Origin: Lentisphaerota bacterium
Lineage (GTDB): Bacteria > Verrucomicrobiota > Lentisphaeria > Victivallales > Victivallaceae
Assembly: GCA_015061885.1 (NCBI GenBank)
Contig: SUVS01000009.1
Coordinates: forward strand, 1 to 64,000
Length of the DNA: 64,000 bases
Reading direction: 5' to 3'
Under the pieces are notes generated by a model that was not told where the DNA came from, searched no databases, and was given only the letters and a program-made list of their open reading frames with translations. The position numbers and the translations under genes were made by a program. Positions 1-9,907 of this stretch are shown piece after piece; the first letter of the stretch is position 1, and every line of letters starts with the position of its first letter.

Positions 1-73
1 CAATGAAGTATCCGGCAAGATCAATTCCGGTGGGTGGGGTCATCACTTCCTGGGCATAACCGACTTTAAGCAT
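1..73 (-). CDS. N-terminal part of a CDS running off the window (MLKVGYAQEVMTPPTGIDLAGYFI...), neutral/alkaline ceramidase-like N-terminus
   Basis: ATG at 73 on the minus strand, open to the window edge; KVGxAxxxxTPPxGxxLAGY pattern resembles neutral/alkaline non-lysosomal ceramidase family N-termini. Confidence 0.5.
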   Translation of the reverse strand, partial: MLKVGYAQEVMTPPTGIDLAGYFI

Positions 74-193
74 TTTTCTTTCTCCTTGTTTATAAATAAG
101 GTTTGAACCATTTATTTAATGTATAATTTATCACGCATGCTTGCAAGAAAAAAATTCTATTATCGGCGATATTTACATTTGTTCAGCTGTTTT

Positions 194-871
194 TTACAAT
201 CTGTTTTTATATTCTGCAACCAGTTCTGCAAGTTTGCCGCACGGGGTTCTGACAACTTCTGTATCAATGATAATAGCATCAGCTCTGTTGTCTGAACACA
301 GGGCAGTCGGCAGTTGGGTTTGTGCTTTGACTGCTGCGGCAGTTTGAGCGTTGTCGCAATAGATGATACTGCCGGGGAGCGCGAGCATTTTTTTCAGACG
401 CTCCGGCGAAGTGGTCTTGCTTGCTGATATAACTGTATTGATATTGTATTTGGCGGCATAGGGGGCGATTTCGGCATATTCTTCGCAAGGCAGATCGAGT
501 ATCCGCAAGGCGTCGATTTCCAGCTCCGATAATTCGGCAAAAAGTTTGTCATAACCGTATTGCAGAAAGATGTTGCAGTAGCCGGAAATTATCAACCCGA
601 CTTCCGGATGATTCTGCCGGATGGTTTTGAGCATGGCAATGATCTTGCTCAAATCCGCACCGTTCTGCAAGGCGGTTTGATAGGCTTTCTGAATGGCGGC
701 TCCATCCGCCATGGGGTCGGAAAAAGGTATGCCCAACTCCACAATGTCAGCTCCGGAGCGGATGATTTCTTCAATGCGTTGAGCCGAAGTATCCATATCC
801 GGGGCACCGGCACAATCAAATACGATCAGGGCTTTTTTATTGCCGGAAAATATATTCTGAAAACGGTTCAT
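194..871 (-). CDS. trpA: Tryptophan synthase alpha chain, short and divergent (225 aa)
   Basis: [18 protein letters not shown] motif; directly downstream of trpB with a 4-nt overlap. Confidence 0.85.
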   Translation of the reverse strand: MNRFQNIFSGNKKALIVFDCAGAPDMDTSAQRIEEIIRSGADIVELGIPFSDPMADGAAIQKAYQTALQNGADLSKIIAMLKTIRQNHPEVGLIISGYCNIFLQYGYDKLFAELSELEIDALRILDLPCEEYAEIAPYAAKYNINTVISASKTTSPERLKKMLALPGSIIYCDNAQTAAAVKAQTQLPTALCSDNRADAIIIDTEVVRTPCGKLAELVAEYKNRL

Positions 872-2043
872 CGGTGATTCTCCTTGTAGTTGCGGACATT
901 TTCCATATCTTTATCTCCTCTGCCGGAAAGATTTACGATTATAATATTTTCTTTGCTGTAAGTTGGAGCCGTTTTGATCGCCTGGGCTATGGCGTGGCTG
1001 GATTCCAATGCCGGAATGATCCCTTCCAGACGCGAAAGTGTATCAAACGCCGCTATTGCTTCGTCATCATTTATTACAGTATAGTTTGCCCGCTTGGTAT
1101 CGGCAAGAAAACTGTGTTCCGGGCCTACTCCGGGGTAGTCAAGTCCGGCGGAGACGGAGTGCGTTTCGGTGATCTGCCCGGTAATTTCCTGCAAAAGATA
1201 AGTTTTACAGCCGTGGAGGATACCAACCGTGCCGCCGTTGATGCTGGCGGCGTGTTTGCCCGAAGCAATGCCCGAACCGCCGGCTTCCACGCCGGTAAGT
1301 TTTACGCTTTCATCTGCCAGAAATCCGGCAAAAATCCCCATGGCGTTACTTCCGCCGCCGATACATGCAATAACTTCATCGGGGAGTTTGCCGGTTTTTT
1401 TCAGGCACTGTATCCGGGCTTCTTTGCCGATAACGGATTGAAAATCTTTGACGATCGCCGGGTAGGGGTGCGGTCCGGCAACTGTACCGATGCAGTAAAA
1501 GGTATCGTGAGCATTTTCTGCCCAGTAGCGGATCGCTTCGTTCATAGCGTCTTTCAAGGTGGCACTGCCGGATTCCACGGCGATTACTTCGGCACCGAGA
1601 ACTTTCATGCGGTCAACATTCGGAGCCTGCCGGGCCACATCGACTGCACCCATAAATACTTTGCACTCCAAGCCCAGCAGTGCCGCTACAGTGGCAGTCG
1701 CCACACCGTGCATACCCGCACCGGTTTCGGCAATGAGTTTATGCTTGTTCATGCGTTTTGCCAGCAGAGCCTGACCGATAGTGTTATTTACTTTGTGAGC
1801 CCCGGTGTGGTTGAGATCTTCGCGTTTGAGGTAAATTTGAGCTCCATTGCAATATTCCGACAACCGCTTGGCGTGATACAGCGGCGATTGACGCCCGATG
1901 TAATTGGTCAGCAACTCGTCCAGTTCCGCTTGAAAAGCCGGATCTGCTTTAGCCGCAAGATACGCTTCTTCCAGCTCGTTGAGTACACTCATCAATGCTT
2001 CGGGGATATATTGTCCGCCGTAAATACCGTAGTGTGAATCCAT
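868..2043 (-). CDS. trpB: Tryptophan synthase beta chain
   Basis: [17 protein letters not shown] (PLP lysine), GGGSNA motifs; full length 391 aa. Confidence 0.97.
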   Translation of the reverse strand: MDSHYGIYGGQYIPEALMSVLNELEEAYLAAKADPAFQAELDELLTNYIGRQSPLYHAKRLSEYCNGAQIYLKREDLNHTGAHKVNNTIGQALLAKRMNKHKLIAETGAGMHGVATATVAALLGLECKVFMGAVDVARQAPNVDRMKVLGAEVIAVESGSATLKDAMNEAIRYWAENAHDTFYCIGTVAGPHPYPAIVKDFQSVIGKEARIQCLKKTGKLPDEVIACIGGGSNAMGIFAGFLADESVKLTGVEAGGSGIASGKHAASINGGTVGILHGCKTYLLQEITGQITETHSVSAGLDYPGVGPEHSFLADTKRANYTVINDDEAIAAFDTLSRLEGIIPALESSHAIAQAIKTAPTYSKENIIIVNLSGRGDKDMENVRNYKENHR

Positions 2044-2086
2044 TTTTTGTTTCCTTTATATATTAAAATCTGTAAAAACATTCATT

Positions 2087-2119
2087 AAAAAAGCCCTCCG
2101 GAAAGTTTATCCGGAAGGC
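2087..2119 (-). terminator. Second intrinsic terminator-like hairpin in the trpB leader
   Basis: Minus strand GCCTTCCGG-ATAAACTTT-CCGGAGGGC-TTTTTT (9-bp stem with one G-U). Confidence 0.8.
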
Positions 2120-2129
2120 ATCTTGTCAT

Positions 2130-2162
2130 AAAAAAAGCGGTTCGCATATTTTTGCAAACCGC
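2130..2162 (-). terminator. trp attenuator terminator (3:4 hairpin)
   Basis: Minus strand GCGGTTTGC-AAAAATAT-GCGAACCGC-TTTTTTT (9-bp stem with one G-U). Confidence 0.85.
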
Positions 2163-2182
2163 CACAGGCACAACAAAACTCT

Positions 2183-2210
2183 GCGTTCCGGCGGTCAAAA
2201 CCGCCAACGC
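2183..2210 (-). promoter_or_regulatory. trp leader 1:2 hairpin overlapping the leader-peptide Trp codons
   Basis: Minus strand GCGTTGGCGGT-TTTG-ACCGCC-(GG)-AACGC; ACCGCC can alternatively pair with GGCGGT of the downstream terminator stem. Confidence 0.75.
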
Positions 2211-2251
2211 CAACTGCAAATATTCAAGATTGTAGCTTTTGAGTTTTTCAT
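2195..2251 (-). CDS. trpL: trp operon leader peptide MKNSKATILNICSWRWRF (18 aa, Trp-Arg-Trp)
   Basis: ATG at 2251, TGA at 2195-2197; two Trp codons just before the stop, overlapping an attenuator hairpin upstream of trpB. Confidence 0.8.
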   Translation of the reverse strand: MKNSKATILNICSWRWRF

Positions 2252-2260
2252 AATGCTATC

Positions 2261-2288
2261 AATATAACTCCATAAAAGCAAAATGCAA
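2261..2288 (-). promoter_or_regulatory. Putative sigma70-type promoter of trpL-trpBA
   Basis: TTGCAT-16 nt-TATATT on the minus strand, ending about 9 nt before the trpL ATG. Confidence 0.55.
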
Positions 2289-2297
2289 GCGTAAATA

Positions 2298-3974
2298 TTA
2301 CTTTTTGAGCAAAGATTTGTTTTTCAACTCAAATTTATCCCGGGTTTTGCCGTCACTGTCCATGGTTTCGATGAATATCTGATTGTTTTTGACTTTCACC
2401 AGCACTGCGACGCCGTTGACAAATTTTCTGGCTCCGCCGCCGGGAATTATCACCGGGAAGTTCCATTCTTTATCCGCCGGAGTTACCTTGTAAACATGGG
2501 TGTGTCCGGCAAACCACAGATCCACCGGATACGGTGCCGGATTGCCTTTGAATACATCTCTGGTCATCTTGCGTAATCTCGGAAGCATGTGATTGAACTC
2601 ATCTCTCTGGCTGTGAGGAGCTATGTGAGCAAAAACCATGCGGTAATCTGCTTCGGCAAAATCTTTGCTTTTGACCACTTCTTTGAGCCACGCGGTCTGT
2701 TCAGCTAACAGAGTATCAAGCTCGTTCAAACCGGTAAATTTCTGGAAACTGTTTTTGGAATCTTTGGGCAGATGATGCCCGGTATCCAGAATTATAAAGA
2801 ATATATTGCCTATTCTGAATGCCTGATAACTTTTGTTATCCTTGCTGGCAAGATATTTGAGATAGCGTCCGGACTGGGCTCCATCGAACTCATGGTTGCC
2901 CCGCATGGGTACAATGAGCTGATGCTTCGGGATGAGCTTGAGGAAACTGTCAAAAAGCGAAAGCTCTATATCATCCTGATTACTGCTGAAATCGCCCAGA
3001 TGCAGGAACATATCCGCTTTTGCCAGTTCCCGGCGTTTATCGAGCAGATTTTTCAGGTGTTTGAGCTTGGAAAAGTTATCCGTCTGGGTATCAGCCATGA
3101 TCCAGAAAGAAAAATTCTGATTTTTACTGCTGAAAGTCCGGAATGTGCGTACTTCATCGGGTTCGCTCTGACGCAGTTCAGTACCAACGCGTTTGAGTGC
3201 CCGGTATTCATATACTGTATCGGGGGCAAGATCTTTGAGGTCAAAACGCATGACCGGCCCTTCATCAAGGAGCTGACCGCCGCGGAGGATCTGGATTTTT
3301 TTCCAGACTTTGTTGCCTTTTTTGCGGTATTCAAGCTCAAGGGGCTGTCTGCCCTGAATTACATAACTTACAGTAATGGAGTCGGCACCCGGATTGGTCA
3401 GGTAAGGCCCATACAGCACTTTGGCCGGCAGAGGCAGTTGGCGGGGCTTGTTCAACTGGGCATCAGCCGGCGGTTCGCCGACCGCCACCGTCCAGCCGCC
3501 GATACCGCTGCGGGTAAAGATGGTAAGTTCATTGCGTCCGGCACGCAGCGGCAGTTCAAAAACAAAACTTGTAACCGTAGGCGGCCAGAAAAGATTGCCG
3601 GACTGGGTGGTACCGAAAACAAATTTTCCATTGCAATAGCAGTCAAACCACCAATCCGCTCCCATACCCATACGCAATTTGCCGGGTTTGTCGGCATAAA
3701 CAGCGGCGGTTATGGCGGCAAACTGGAATTTTTTACCGGGATCGAGCTTACGCAAATCGAGTATATTGCCGTCGATCTTGACTTTTTGTGCCGGAATTTG
3801 CGTTTTTTCATCCAGAAGCAGAACATCGTCTTCAAAACGCAAAGAGGCGGCATTTTCGGTGGTGATTTTATCGGACAGGAATACTTTGAATTCCTGCGGA
3901 TAAATCTTTTCGGCTCCGGTAAGCTGGGCGGCAATTATTCCGGCGGTAAGAACTGCAAGCGTTTTTTTAGTCAT
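2298..3974 (-). CDS. Secreted purple-acid-phosphatase-like metallophosphoesterase (calcineurin-like domain)
   Basis: Signal peptide-like N-terminus; WIMADTQTD, LHLGDFSSN, RGNHEFDG, AGHTHVYK motifs. Confidence 0.85.
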   Translation of the reverse strand: MTKKTLAVLTAGIIAAQLTGAEKIYPQEFKVFLSDKITTENAASLRFEDDVLLLDEKTQIPAQKVKIDGNILDLRKLDPGKKFQFAAITAAVYADKPGKLRMGMGADWWFDCYCNGKFVFGTTQSGNLFWPPTVTSFVFELPLRAGRNELTIFTRSGIGGWTVAVGEPPADAQLNKPRQLPLPAKVLYGPYLTNPGADSITVSYVIQGRQPLELEYRKKGNKVWKKIQILRGGQLLDEGPVMRFDLKDLAPDTVYEYRALKRVGTELRQSEPDEVRTFRTFSSKNQNFSFWIMADTQTDNFSKLKHLKNLLDKRRELAKADMFLHLGDFSSNQDDIELSLFDSFLKLIPKHQLIVPMRGNHEFDGAQSGRYLKYLASKDNKSYQAFRIGNIFFIILDTGHHLPKDSKNSFQKFTGLNELDTLLAEQTAWLKEVVKSKDFAEADYRMVFAHIAPHSQRDEFNHMLPRLRKMTRDVFKGNPAPYPVDLWFAGHTHVYKVTPADKEWNFPVIIPGGGARKFVNGVAVLVKVKNNQIFIETMDSDGKTRDKFELKNKSLLKK

Positions 3975-4212
3975 TTTCGGTTGAATCCTGTCAGTAACAT
4001 ATCTGCTTTATTGTTTGTAATGATTTAATATATCTGGAAGTTATGATTTTTCAAGGCGTAAAAAAAGTTTTTTTTATTTTTTAGTGGCATACCTGCTTAA
4101 TGGAAAATAACGGATTTTGTATTGCCGCCAATTACCGCAACCGCCTTCCCGAAGAACCAAGTACAAAGTACGCTTCGCCGGACAGGGTTTTTCTATTTTC
4201 TTAAACGTTAAG

Positions 4213-4308
4213 GTTATTCATCTTTTTGCGGAGCAAAAAGATGAATAACAATAAAAGGTTTGGAAAAAAGGGGTGGGGTTTGGGGAGGGGAAAAAGAGTC
4301 AACCCCCT
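4213..4308. repeat. 3'-UTR repeat element, copy A (17-bp hairpin + AAAGGTTTGGAAAAAAGGGGTGGGGTTTGGGGAGGGGAAAAAG body)
   Basis: GTTATTCATCTTTTTGC-gga-GCAAAAAGATGAATAAC perfect inverted repeat followed by a body nearly identical to the 47.4-kb copy (reverse complement). Confidence 0.85.
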
Positions 4309-5064
4309 TTATTTTTCAAAGGAAATTATGGGGTTCCATGCCTTGCCCCAGCCGTCGATACGGAAAGTGCCTACGCCATTTTTCTCCACATATTTGCCGT
4401 TGACATCCGGGCGGGTGCCCAGAATAACCACAAATTCGCCGGGCAGCAGCTTGACTTCGACCTGCAATTTCATATAGTGGCGGTTGGATTTGCTGCCGTT
4501 GCGGTAGGTCTGCATGATGTTTTCCACGGCGTCGGGGTTGTTATCTTCCACAATAACACTCAATTTATTTTCTTTATCCATCTTGCAAACATAGATTTTT
4601 GCTTCTTCGCTGTGCCACAATCTGCCTTCGATGTAGCAAGTTACTTCGCTGTCGAAGGGGTTTTTCACTCCGTAAGCCATGCCGTAAGTAAGCTTGGTAT
4701 GCACGATGGTCATACTTCTATTGAGCAATGCCGGGAAAAGAAAATCGCCGTTGGGCTTGGTTTTGTATGCCAGAATGGGGATGTAATTCTTCCATGTTTT
4801 GGCACCGGAACTGTCGGGCGAAATGGCGTTGAGGGGTGCAAATTTCACCGTATCCGGCGTTACACCCGACTCCACGCACCAGAAGTGCCATACATCTTTA
4901 TAAACTTTGCCGTTGATTTTGCCGGAACAGGAATTTTTGCCGGTCATGGTGCCGTCACGCCACTCTTTTTTGAGCATGGACATGGGGCCTTCCAGATTAA
5001 AGGTTTCGGCGTTGGCAGTTATAAGTGCAACTGCGGCGACGGCGGAAAAGAAGAATTTTTTCAT
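4309..5064 (-). CDS. Secreted protein of unknown function (251 aa)
   Basis: Complete ORF with signal peptide MKKFFFSAVAAVALITANAE. Confidence 0.65.
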   Translation of the reverse strand: MKKFFFSAVAAVALITANAETFNLEGPMSMLKKEWRDGTMTGKNSCSGKINGKVYKDVWHFWCVESGVTPDTVKFAPLNAISPDSSGAKTWKNYIPILAYKTKPNGDFLFPALLNRSMTIVHTKLTYGMAYGVKNPFDSEVTCYIEGRLWHSEEAKIYVCKMDKENKLSVIVEDNNPDAVENIMQTYRNGSKSNRHYMKLQVEVKLLPGEFVVILGTRPDVNGKYVEKNGVGTFRIDGWGKAWNPIISFEK

Positions 5065-5079
5065 TTTTTTACTCCTATA

Positions 5080-7788
5080 TTATTTAACAGGTTCTACCAG
5101 CAAAAGTTTGCAGCGGCGTTCCGGCTCCAACTGGATGGTAAAGCTCTTGTCGGAGGCTTTCATGGTTGCCACCACCTGATCGGTTTCCAGATCTTTCAGG
5201 GTAACGGCTTTGCCGGGTGCGTAATTTACGGTTACTTGCATAGCTTTGCCGGTGAGGTATTCAGATACGCTGATGATGGCTTTATCTTTGTAAGCCACGC
5301 CGCGGGTGAACACCGGCGGTTGGTTTTTCCAGGTGGCTTTTTTGCCGTAGAAGTTATCAGTTACATCAATGTTTTTGAGATCGGTGGTCAGTTTGAACGG
5401 CGTACCCAGCATAACAATATCTTCGATTTTGGCAAGAATGTTCATTGCTTCAGAGGTCTGCCGCAAAGTATCGACATCCGCAAGGCCGTAATGCCAGCCG
5501 ATGATACCTTTCATGCCCCACGAAAAGGCTTCCATACAGGCGTATTTGTAGTCATCTTTGTAAAGCGGAGCATTCGAGCCGTAGTGATAACCGCCGAGAG
5601 CGTGCGGACTGGGGGTTAAAAATACATTTATTTTTATATCCGGATAGGTCTTGGCAAAGTTGTCGAGTTTTTCCTGGGTTTCGCGTACGCCTCTGTCCAT
5701 AGATGTATAAATATCCACTTCGATCGTATCAAAGACTTTGAAGAAATTGCCGTTACGCAGACACTGGTTGCGGCCTTCTTCTGTCCACGGACGGCGGAAA
5801 CTCCATTCGCTGAAAAACACTCCGTCGCGGGGCGAGCTTTTGCAATCTTTGCCCAGCCCTTCGGCAAAACGCTTTTTCATTTCCGCAAAGAAATCCGCCC
5901 ACTGATCGCATTTGAATTCCACCCATGCGGTGTGATAGAACGGGTATTTTTTGGGGGCTTTTTCAAAAACTTTAGGGTCAATATACTTTTTATCGGGATA
6001 TTTCTCCGCCCAGTGCTTTTTAAAGAGCTCCAATGTCCGGATGCTGAAATCGCCTTTGTTGCCGGATTTCTGGATGTAGCCTTCCATATCAAAGGGAAAA
6101 TAGTTGATATTGGCTTTTTTGCAGAACTCTATTTCCGTATTGATTGCCTCAACATAATGCTTACCGCGATAGGTCGGCGAAATGGCAAAACTGTCATCGT
6201 TGGGTATGTAGAATCCACCAATATCCCGTGCCCGGGCACTGCGGTCATCGCGTGTCCATTTGTCGTAAAGGCGGCCGCCGCCGTGTTTGGCACCGGCGGG
6301 CCAGAAATATCCGGCACGCGATACATAGAATCCGGCTTTCTGCAGAGCCAGCGAAAGCTGTACGGCACTGTCGCTGTAGTTGCGTACAGCAAAGGTGTTC
6401 ATTCCCACGCGGGAAAGCGACTTGGCTTGAGCCAGATCCGGCCACAAGTTATAGAAACTGCTGATAAACTTTTTGGGCATGGGGGCCGGTTTGACCGTTA
6501 CGATCTTGTAGTTGACTTCGCTCCACGGCTGTACGCCGTCTTTCCAGCGTAATTGATAGCGTAATTTGCCACTTTCACCGTCGGGCAGGGTGGCGGTGAA
6601 AAAGCTCTTGATCCAGCCGGAAGCGTTATGAGCATAGCGTTCTTTCTGCTCCCAGATGATGATTTTTTTGCCGTCAACGGTTTTTTCGCCGATTTTTTTA
6701 CCTTTACGCAGGGCAATGCCTTCAGGCAGTTCAAAAATAATGGAGTTGTTGATCTTGACCCGGTAGCCTTGACCACGCACGGCGTTGGGCAGATTATGTT
6801 TGCTCGACCAGATAATGCGGGACTCCAACTGCAAACCCCGGTCAAGGATGATGGTGTTATTGGTAAGATTTACCGGCTTTATGGAAAGCGTGCCCCGCGG
6901 CTGGGCGTAGGTGTAATCGTAGAGCTTTTTGCCCTGCGGACAGGTGATCACCAGATTGGTGGATTTTTTGTCGGCAGGCAAACCGTATTTGAACTCCACA
7001 ACGCCGTCGGCAATGCTTTTGCTGAAAATCCTGCCCGCCGCATCGAATTTAACATTTACAGCTTTGGCGGATTTTATATTGAATCTGACCTGACTTTTGA
7101 GCTTGAGTTCAGGCAGAATATCAAATTTCAGTCCCGGAACCTTATCGGTAAACTGCATAACAGCATATTTATCGGTCGCCATCCAGTTGATTTCTTCCAG
7201 CCTTGCCCACGCCGAATAACCTTTGCGGGCGTGATTGCGGACGATGTTGAATTTTACATCGCCTTTGCCGAGTTCGGCAAGCGGTATGGCAAGCTCCAAT
7301 GCCCAGAAATTTTTACCGCGGCTGGCGGCGATTCTGACCTTGCTGGCAAAGTTGGAGCGATCCCAGGTGTGGCGGTCATTCTGATAAGCATCCATAACAC
7401 AGCTGCTGCCGGCATAATCAAACATATACTGGCGAACCATGTTGCCGATCAGGAAAAACATCTCTATTGAGTCATATTTCCAGATGTCGGAATTATTTCT
7501 GGTCGGAGTGATCTCCGGCAGAGCCACCGCATTTTTCTGAAACGCCTTGATCGCACAATACAAATATTCATTGTCGCGGACAAACCGCACTTCGGTCTGA
7601 TCTTTGGCATGATCCAGACTTTTTACATTGACAAAACCCGCCATCGGCAGGGTTTGTTTATAACACGCATCGTTGAGCTTGCCGTCGATTTTCGGTGCTT
7701 GAGTTGTTTTGCCCACGCTGATAAGCTGATTGGCAGAAAGCACGCCGGCAGTCAGCAAGGCAAAGGTGGAAAATAATTTTTTATACAT
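5080..7788 (-). CDS. Large secreted protein with N-terminal CBM9-like domain, putative glycan-active enzyme
   Basis: Signal peptide; APKIDGKLNDACYKQTLPMAGF...TEVRFVRDNEYLYCAIKA typical of CBM9-like sugar-binding domains; 902 aa. Confidence 0.7.
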   Translation of the reverse strand: MYKKLFSTFALLTAGVLSANQLISVGKTTQAPKIDGKLNDACYKQTLPMAGFVNVKSLDHAKDQTEVRFVRDNEYLYCAIKAFQKNAVALPEITPTRNNSDIWKYDSIEMFFLIGNMVRQYMFDYAGSSCVMDAYQNDRHTWDRSNFASKVRIAASRGKNFWALELAIPLAELGKGDVKFNIVRNHARKGYSAWARLEEINWMATDKYAVMQFTDKVPGLKFDILPELKLKSQVRFNIKSAKAVNVKFDAAGRIFSKSIADGVVEFKYGLPADKKSTNLVITCPQGKKLYDYTYAQPRGTLSIKPVNLTNNTIILDRGLQLESRIIWSSKHNLPNAVRGQGYRVKINNSIIFELPEGIALRKGKKIGEKTVDGKKIIIWEQKERYAHNASGWIKSFFTATLPDGESGKLRYQLRWKDGVQPWSEVNYKIVTVKPAPMPKKFISSFYNLWPDLAQAKSLSRVGMNTFAVRNYSDSAVQLSLALQKAGFYVSRAGYFWPAGAKHGGGRLYDKWTRDDRSARARDIGGFYIPNDDSFAISPTYRGKHYVEAINTEIEFCKKANINYFPFDMEGYIQKSGNKGDFSIRTLELFKKHWAEKYPDKKYIDPKVFEKAPKKYPFYHTAWVEFKCDQWADFFAEMKKRFAEGLGKDCKSSPRDGVFFSEWSFRRPWTEEGRNQCLRNGNFFKVFDTIEVDIYTSMDRGVRETQEKLDNFAKTYPDIKINVFLTPSPHALGGYHYGSNAPLYKDDYKYACMEAFSWGMKGIIGWHYGLADVDTLRQTSEAMNILAKIEDIVMLGTPFKLTTDLKNIDVTDNFYGKKATWKNQPPVFTRGVAYKDKAIISVSEYLTGKAMQVTVNYAPGKAVTLKDLETDQVVATMKASDKSFTIQLEPERRCKLLLVEPVK

Positions 7789-7806
7789 AAAAACAGCCTT
7801 TCACAA

Positions 7807-8592
7807 TCAGTTGATACCATCGTAGATATAATAGAAAATATCGTTATGTAGTGCTGCATGATAAGGCCCTTTGCCGTTAAGCTCCTGACGGGATTTACTT
7901 TCCACATGCCCGGCGATAAACAATATATTGGTTCTTCCGTCATGGGGGAAAGCTATCATATTGGCGGCAGTGGGTACATCGGTTGCCGAAACGATTCCCC
8001 CGCTCATACGGTTAAGTCTTACACCGGAGGCATCACTGCAATAACCGTTGATTTCAGGATATTTCAAGCGGGAAGTTGGATAGCAATGTTTGGTTTTACT
8101 GGCTTGCGTATTAAAACCAGCCCGGTCGATCCAACCGTAATTTACTGCTGAATTCATAGTATAGGTATTGGCTTCGCAAATCGTCAGACGGGCAGCACCG
8201 GAGCGTTTGTTGCCGCTGGTATTTTGAGCCTCGGTAAACTGCCCCATGTGTTCCTGGGCGTAAGGTGCAAGCTGAACATACCAGTAACGGGCGTCAGTCC
8301 AGAAGCCGTCGAGCCATTTGCCTTCGCCGGTGTATGCCGGAGTGTAATAAGGTACACAGTAATCCTGATTGTCGGCAGTGTACATGTGTGCCGCCACGCC
8401 CAACTGTTTGAGGTTGGAGGCACAATGGGCGGCTCTTGCACTGTTGCGTGAAGCAGAAAGTGCGGGCAGCAGCATTGCCGCCAGAATGGCAATTATGGCG
8501 ATAACTACCAGAAGTTCGATCAGCGTAAAACGCCGCTTGCAAGCGGGTGCATTACCTTGTAATGCACCAATAAGGTACTCGTTACTTTTCAT
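7807..8592 (-). CDS. Prepilin-type N-terminal cleavage/methylation domain protein (T2SS pseudopilin-like)
   Basis: [31 protein letters not shown]-terminal [16 protein letters not shown] resembling the H-X9-DG motif. Confidence 0.9.
   Translation of the reverse strand: MKSNEYLIGALQGNAPACKRRFTLIELLVVIAIIAILAAMLLPALSASRNSARAAHCASNLKQLGVAAHMYTADNQDYCVPYYTPAYTGEGKWLDGFWTDARYWYVQLAPYAQEHMGQFTEAQNTSGNKRSGAARLTICEANTYTMNSAVNYGWIDRAGFNTQASKTKHCYPTSRLKYPEINGYCSDASGVRLNRMSGGIVSATDVPTAANMIAFPHDGRTNILFIAGHVESKSRQELNGKGPYHAALHNDIFYYIYDGIN
8533..8568 (-). repeat. Two abutting palindromes in the pseudopilin leader codons (10-bp hairpin + 14-nt palindrome)
   Basis: GGTGCATTAC-ctt-GTAATGCACC (8546-8568) and CCGCTTGCAAGCGG (8533-8546), both perfect. 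Confidence 0.85.
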
Positions 8593-8615
8593 AATAAAAT
8601 CCTCCTTTTGGGTTG

Positions 8616-9890
8616 TTATTTAAGGATCAATTCAATTACGGGTACAACTGTATCAGGTGCCGTGGGCGGCACTTGCAGTATCAAAGTATCCTGCGAAGCA
8701 CAAGGCGTCATATTGCCGTGTGTCGCCGGAGGAGGCATCATTTTTACTTCGCTGTGATCGTTCAAAAAGCGGGCAAATTTGACCTTTTCGTGCAATCCCG
8801 GCAGGAAGATGAATTTCACCGGATAACTGAAAATGTGCAGATAGAGTCGCTTCTTTTCCGAGTTATAGGTGTACATGCAGTTTTCCGGCTCTTTGTATTC
8901 CATCGGGGCAATGGTGCAGTTGTAGATAGCATCGGAGTGTTCATCCATCCACTCTGCCATGCCTTCCAGAGCTTTTACCGCCCGTTTGTCGAATCTGCCG
9001 CGGGCATCGGGACCCACATTCAGCAAAAGATTGCCCGCCCGTGCCACATGGCCGACCAGCATGGTGATAAGCTGGTGCGGAGTCTTCCATGTGGTTTCGT
9101 CGCGGGCGTAACCCCACAAGCCGGAAAAGGTCTGACAGCCTTCCCACGGCACGAGGTCGCCGTTACCGTTGGCATCACGCATGCCGTCGCGGGGAACATA
9201 CTGTTCGGGACTTTTGAAATCGCCGGAACCGGGCAAGCCCAGCCGGTCGTCGATCAGAATATCCGGGGCAAGTTTACGCACATGGGCAAGCAGTTCTTCG
9301 GCTTCCCACTCTTCGGGGTATTTCCCGCCGGGGCTGGCGTAGGTAAAGTCGAACCACATCACGTCGATCTGACCATAGTTGGTCAAAAGTTCCGTTACCT
9401 GATTACGCATATACTCACAATAGAGGTGCTGATCGCGGGTTTTGTTGAGTTCCGCCCAGTCCTGATCCCGCAGCGGGTGATTGTGGTCAATGGTGAATTG
9501 CGGGTGGTTCCAGTCAAGGAGCGAATAATATAACCCCGTGCGGATACCTTCGGCACGGAAGGCTTCCACGATCTCTTTAACATAGTCGCGTTTGGCTTTA
9601 TATTCGGTGTACGAACTATCCCACATACAGAAGCCGTCGTGATGTTTAGCGGTAAAAACCATATATTTCATGCCGGCATCTTTGGCGTATTTTGCCCATT
9701 TAGCAGGTTCAAAGCGGTCGGGATCGAAGTTATCCACATAACGGGCTTTGTATTCTTCGGTCGGGATCTTTTCAATAGTCTGCATCCATTCGCCGCGGGC
9801 CGGAACGCTGTAAACGCCCCAGTGAATGAACATGCCGAAGCGTGCCGCCTGCCACCAGGAACGGTCGCCGTGAGGGTATTCTTTAGTCAT
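8616..9890 (-). CDS. Alpha-L-fucosidase (GH29)
   Basis: [55 protein letters not shown]. Confidence 0.93.
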   Translation of the reverse strand: MTKEYPHGDRSWWQAARFGMFIHWGVYSVPARGEWMQTIEKIPTEEYKARYVDNFDPDRFEPAKWAKYAKDAGMKYMVFTAKHHDGFCMWDSSYTEYKAKRDYVKEIVEAFRAEGIRTGLYYSLLDWNHPQFTIDHNHPLRDQDWAELNKTRDQHLYCEYMRNQVTELLTNYGQIDVMWFDFTYASPGGKYPEEWEAEELLAHVRKLAPDILIDDRLGLPGSGDFKSPEQYVPRDGMRDANGNGDLVPWEGCQTFSGLWGYARDETTWKTPHQLITMLVGHVARAGNLLLNVGPDARGRFDKRAVKALEGMAEWMDEHSDAIYNCTIAPMEYKEPENCMYTYNSEKKRLYLHIFSYPVKFIFLPGLHEKVKFARFLNDHSEVKMMPPPATHGNMTPCASQDTLILQVPPTAPDTVVPVIELILK

Positions 9891-9907
9891 TTTTTTACTC
9901 CTTGTAT

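Noticed and set aside
874-2037. 387-aa ORF on + strand opposite trpB
   Set aside because: Antisense shadow ORF: trpB on the minus strand has all conserved motifs; no domain signal in this translation
2772-5619. Long + strand ORFs (418 aa and 448 aa) opposite the phosphoesterase and secreted proteins
   Set aside because: Shadow ORFs of GC-skewed codon usage; low-complexity F/G/A-rich translations without motifs
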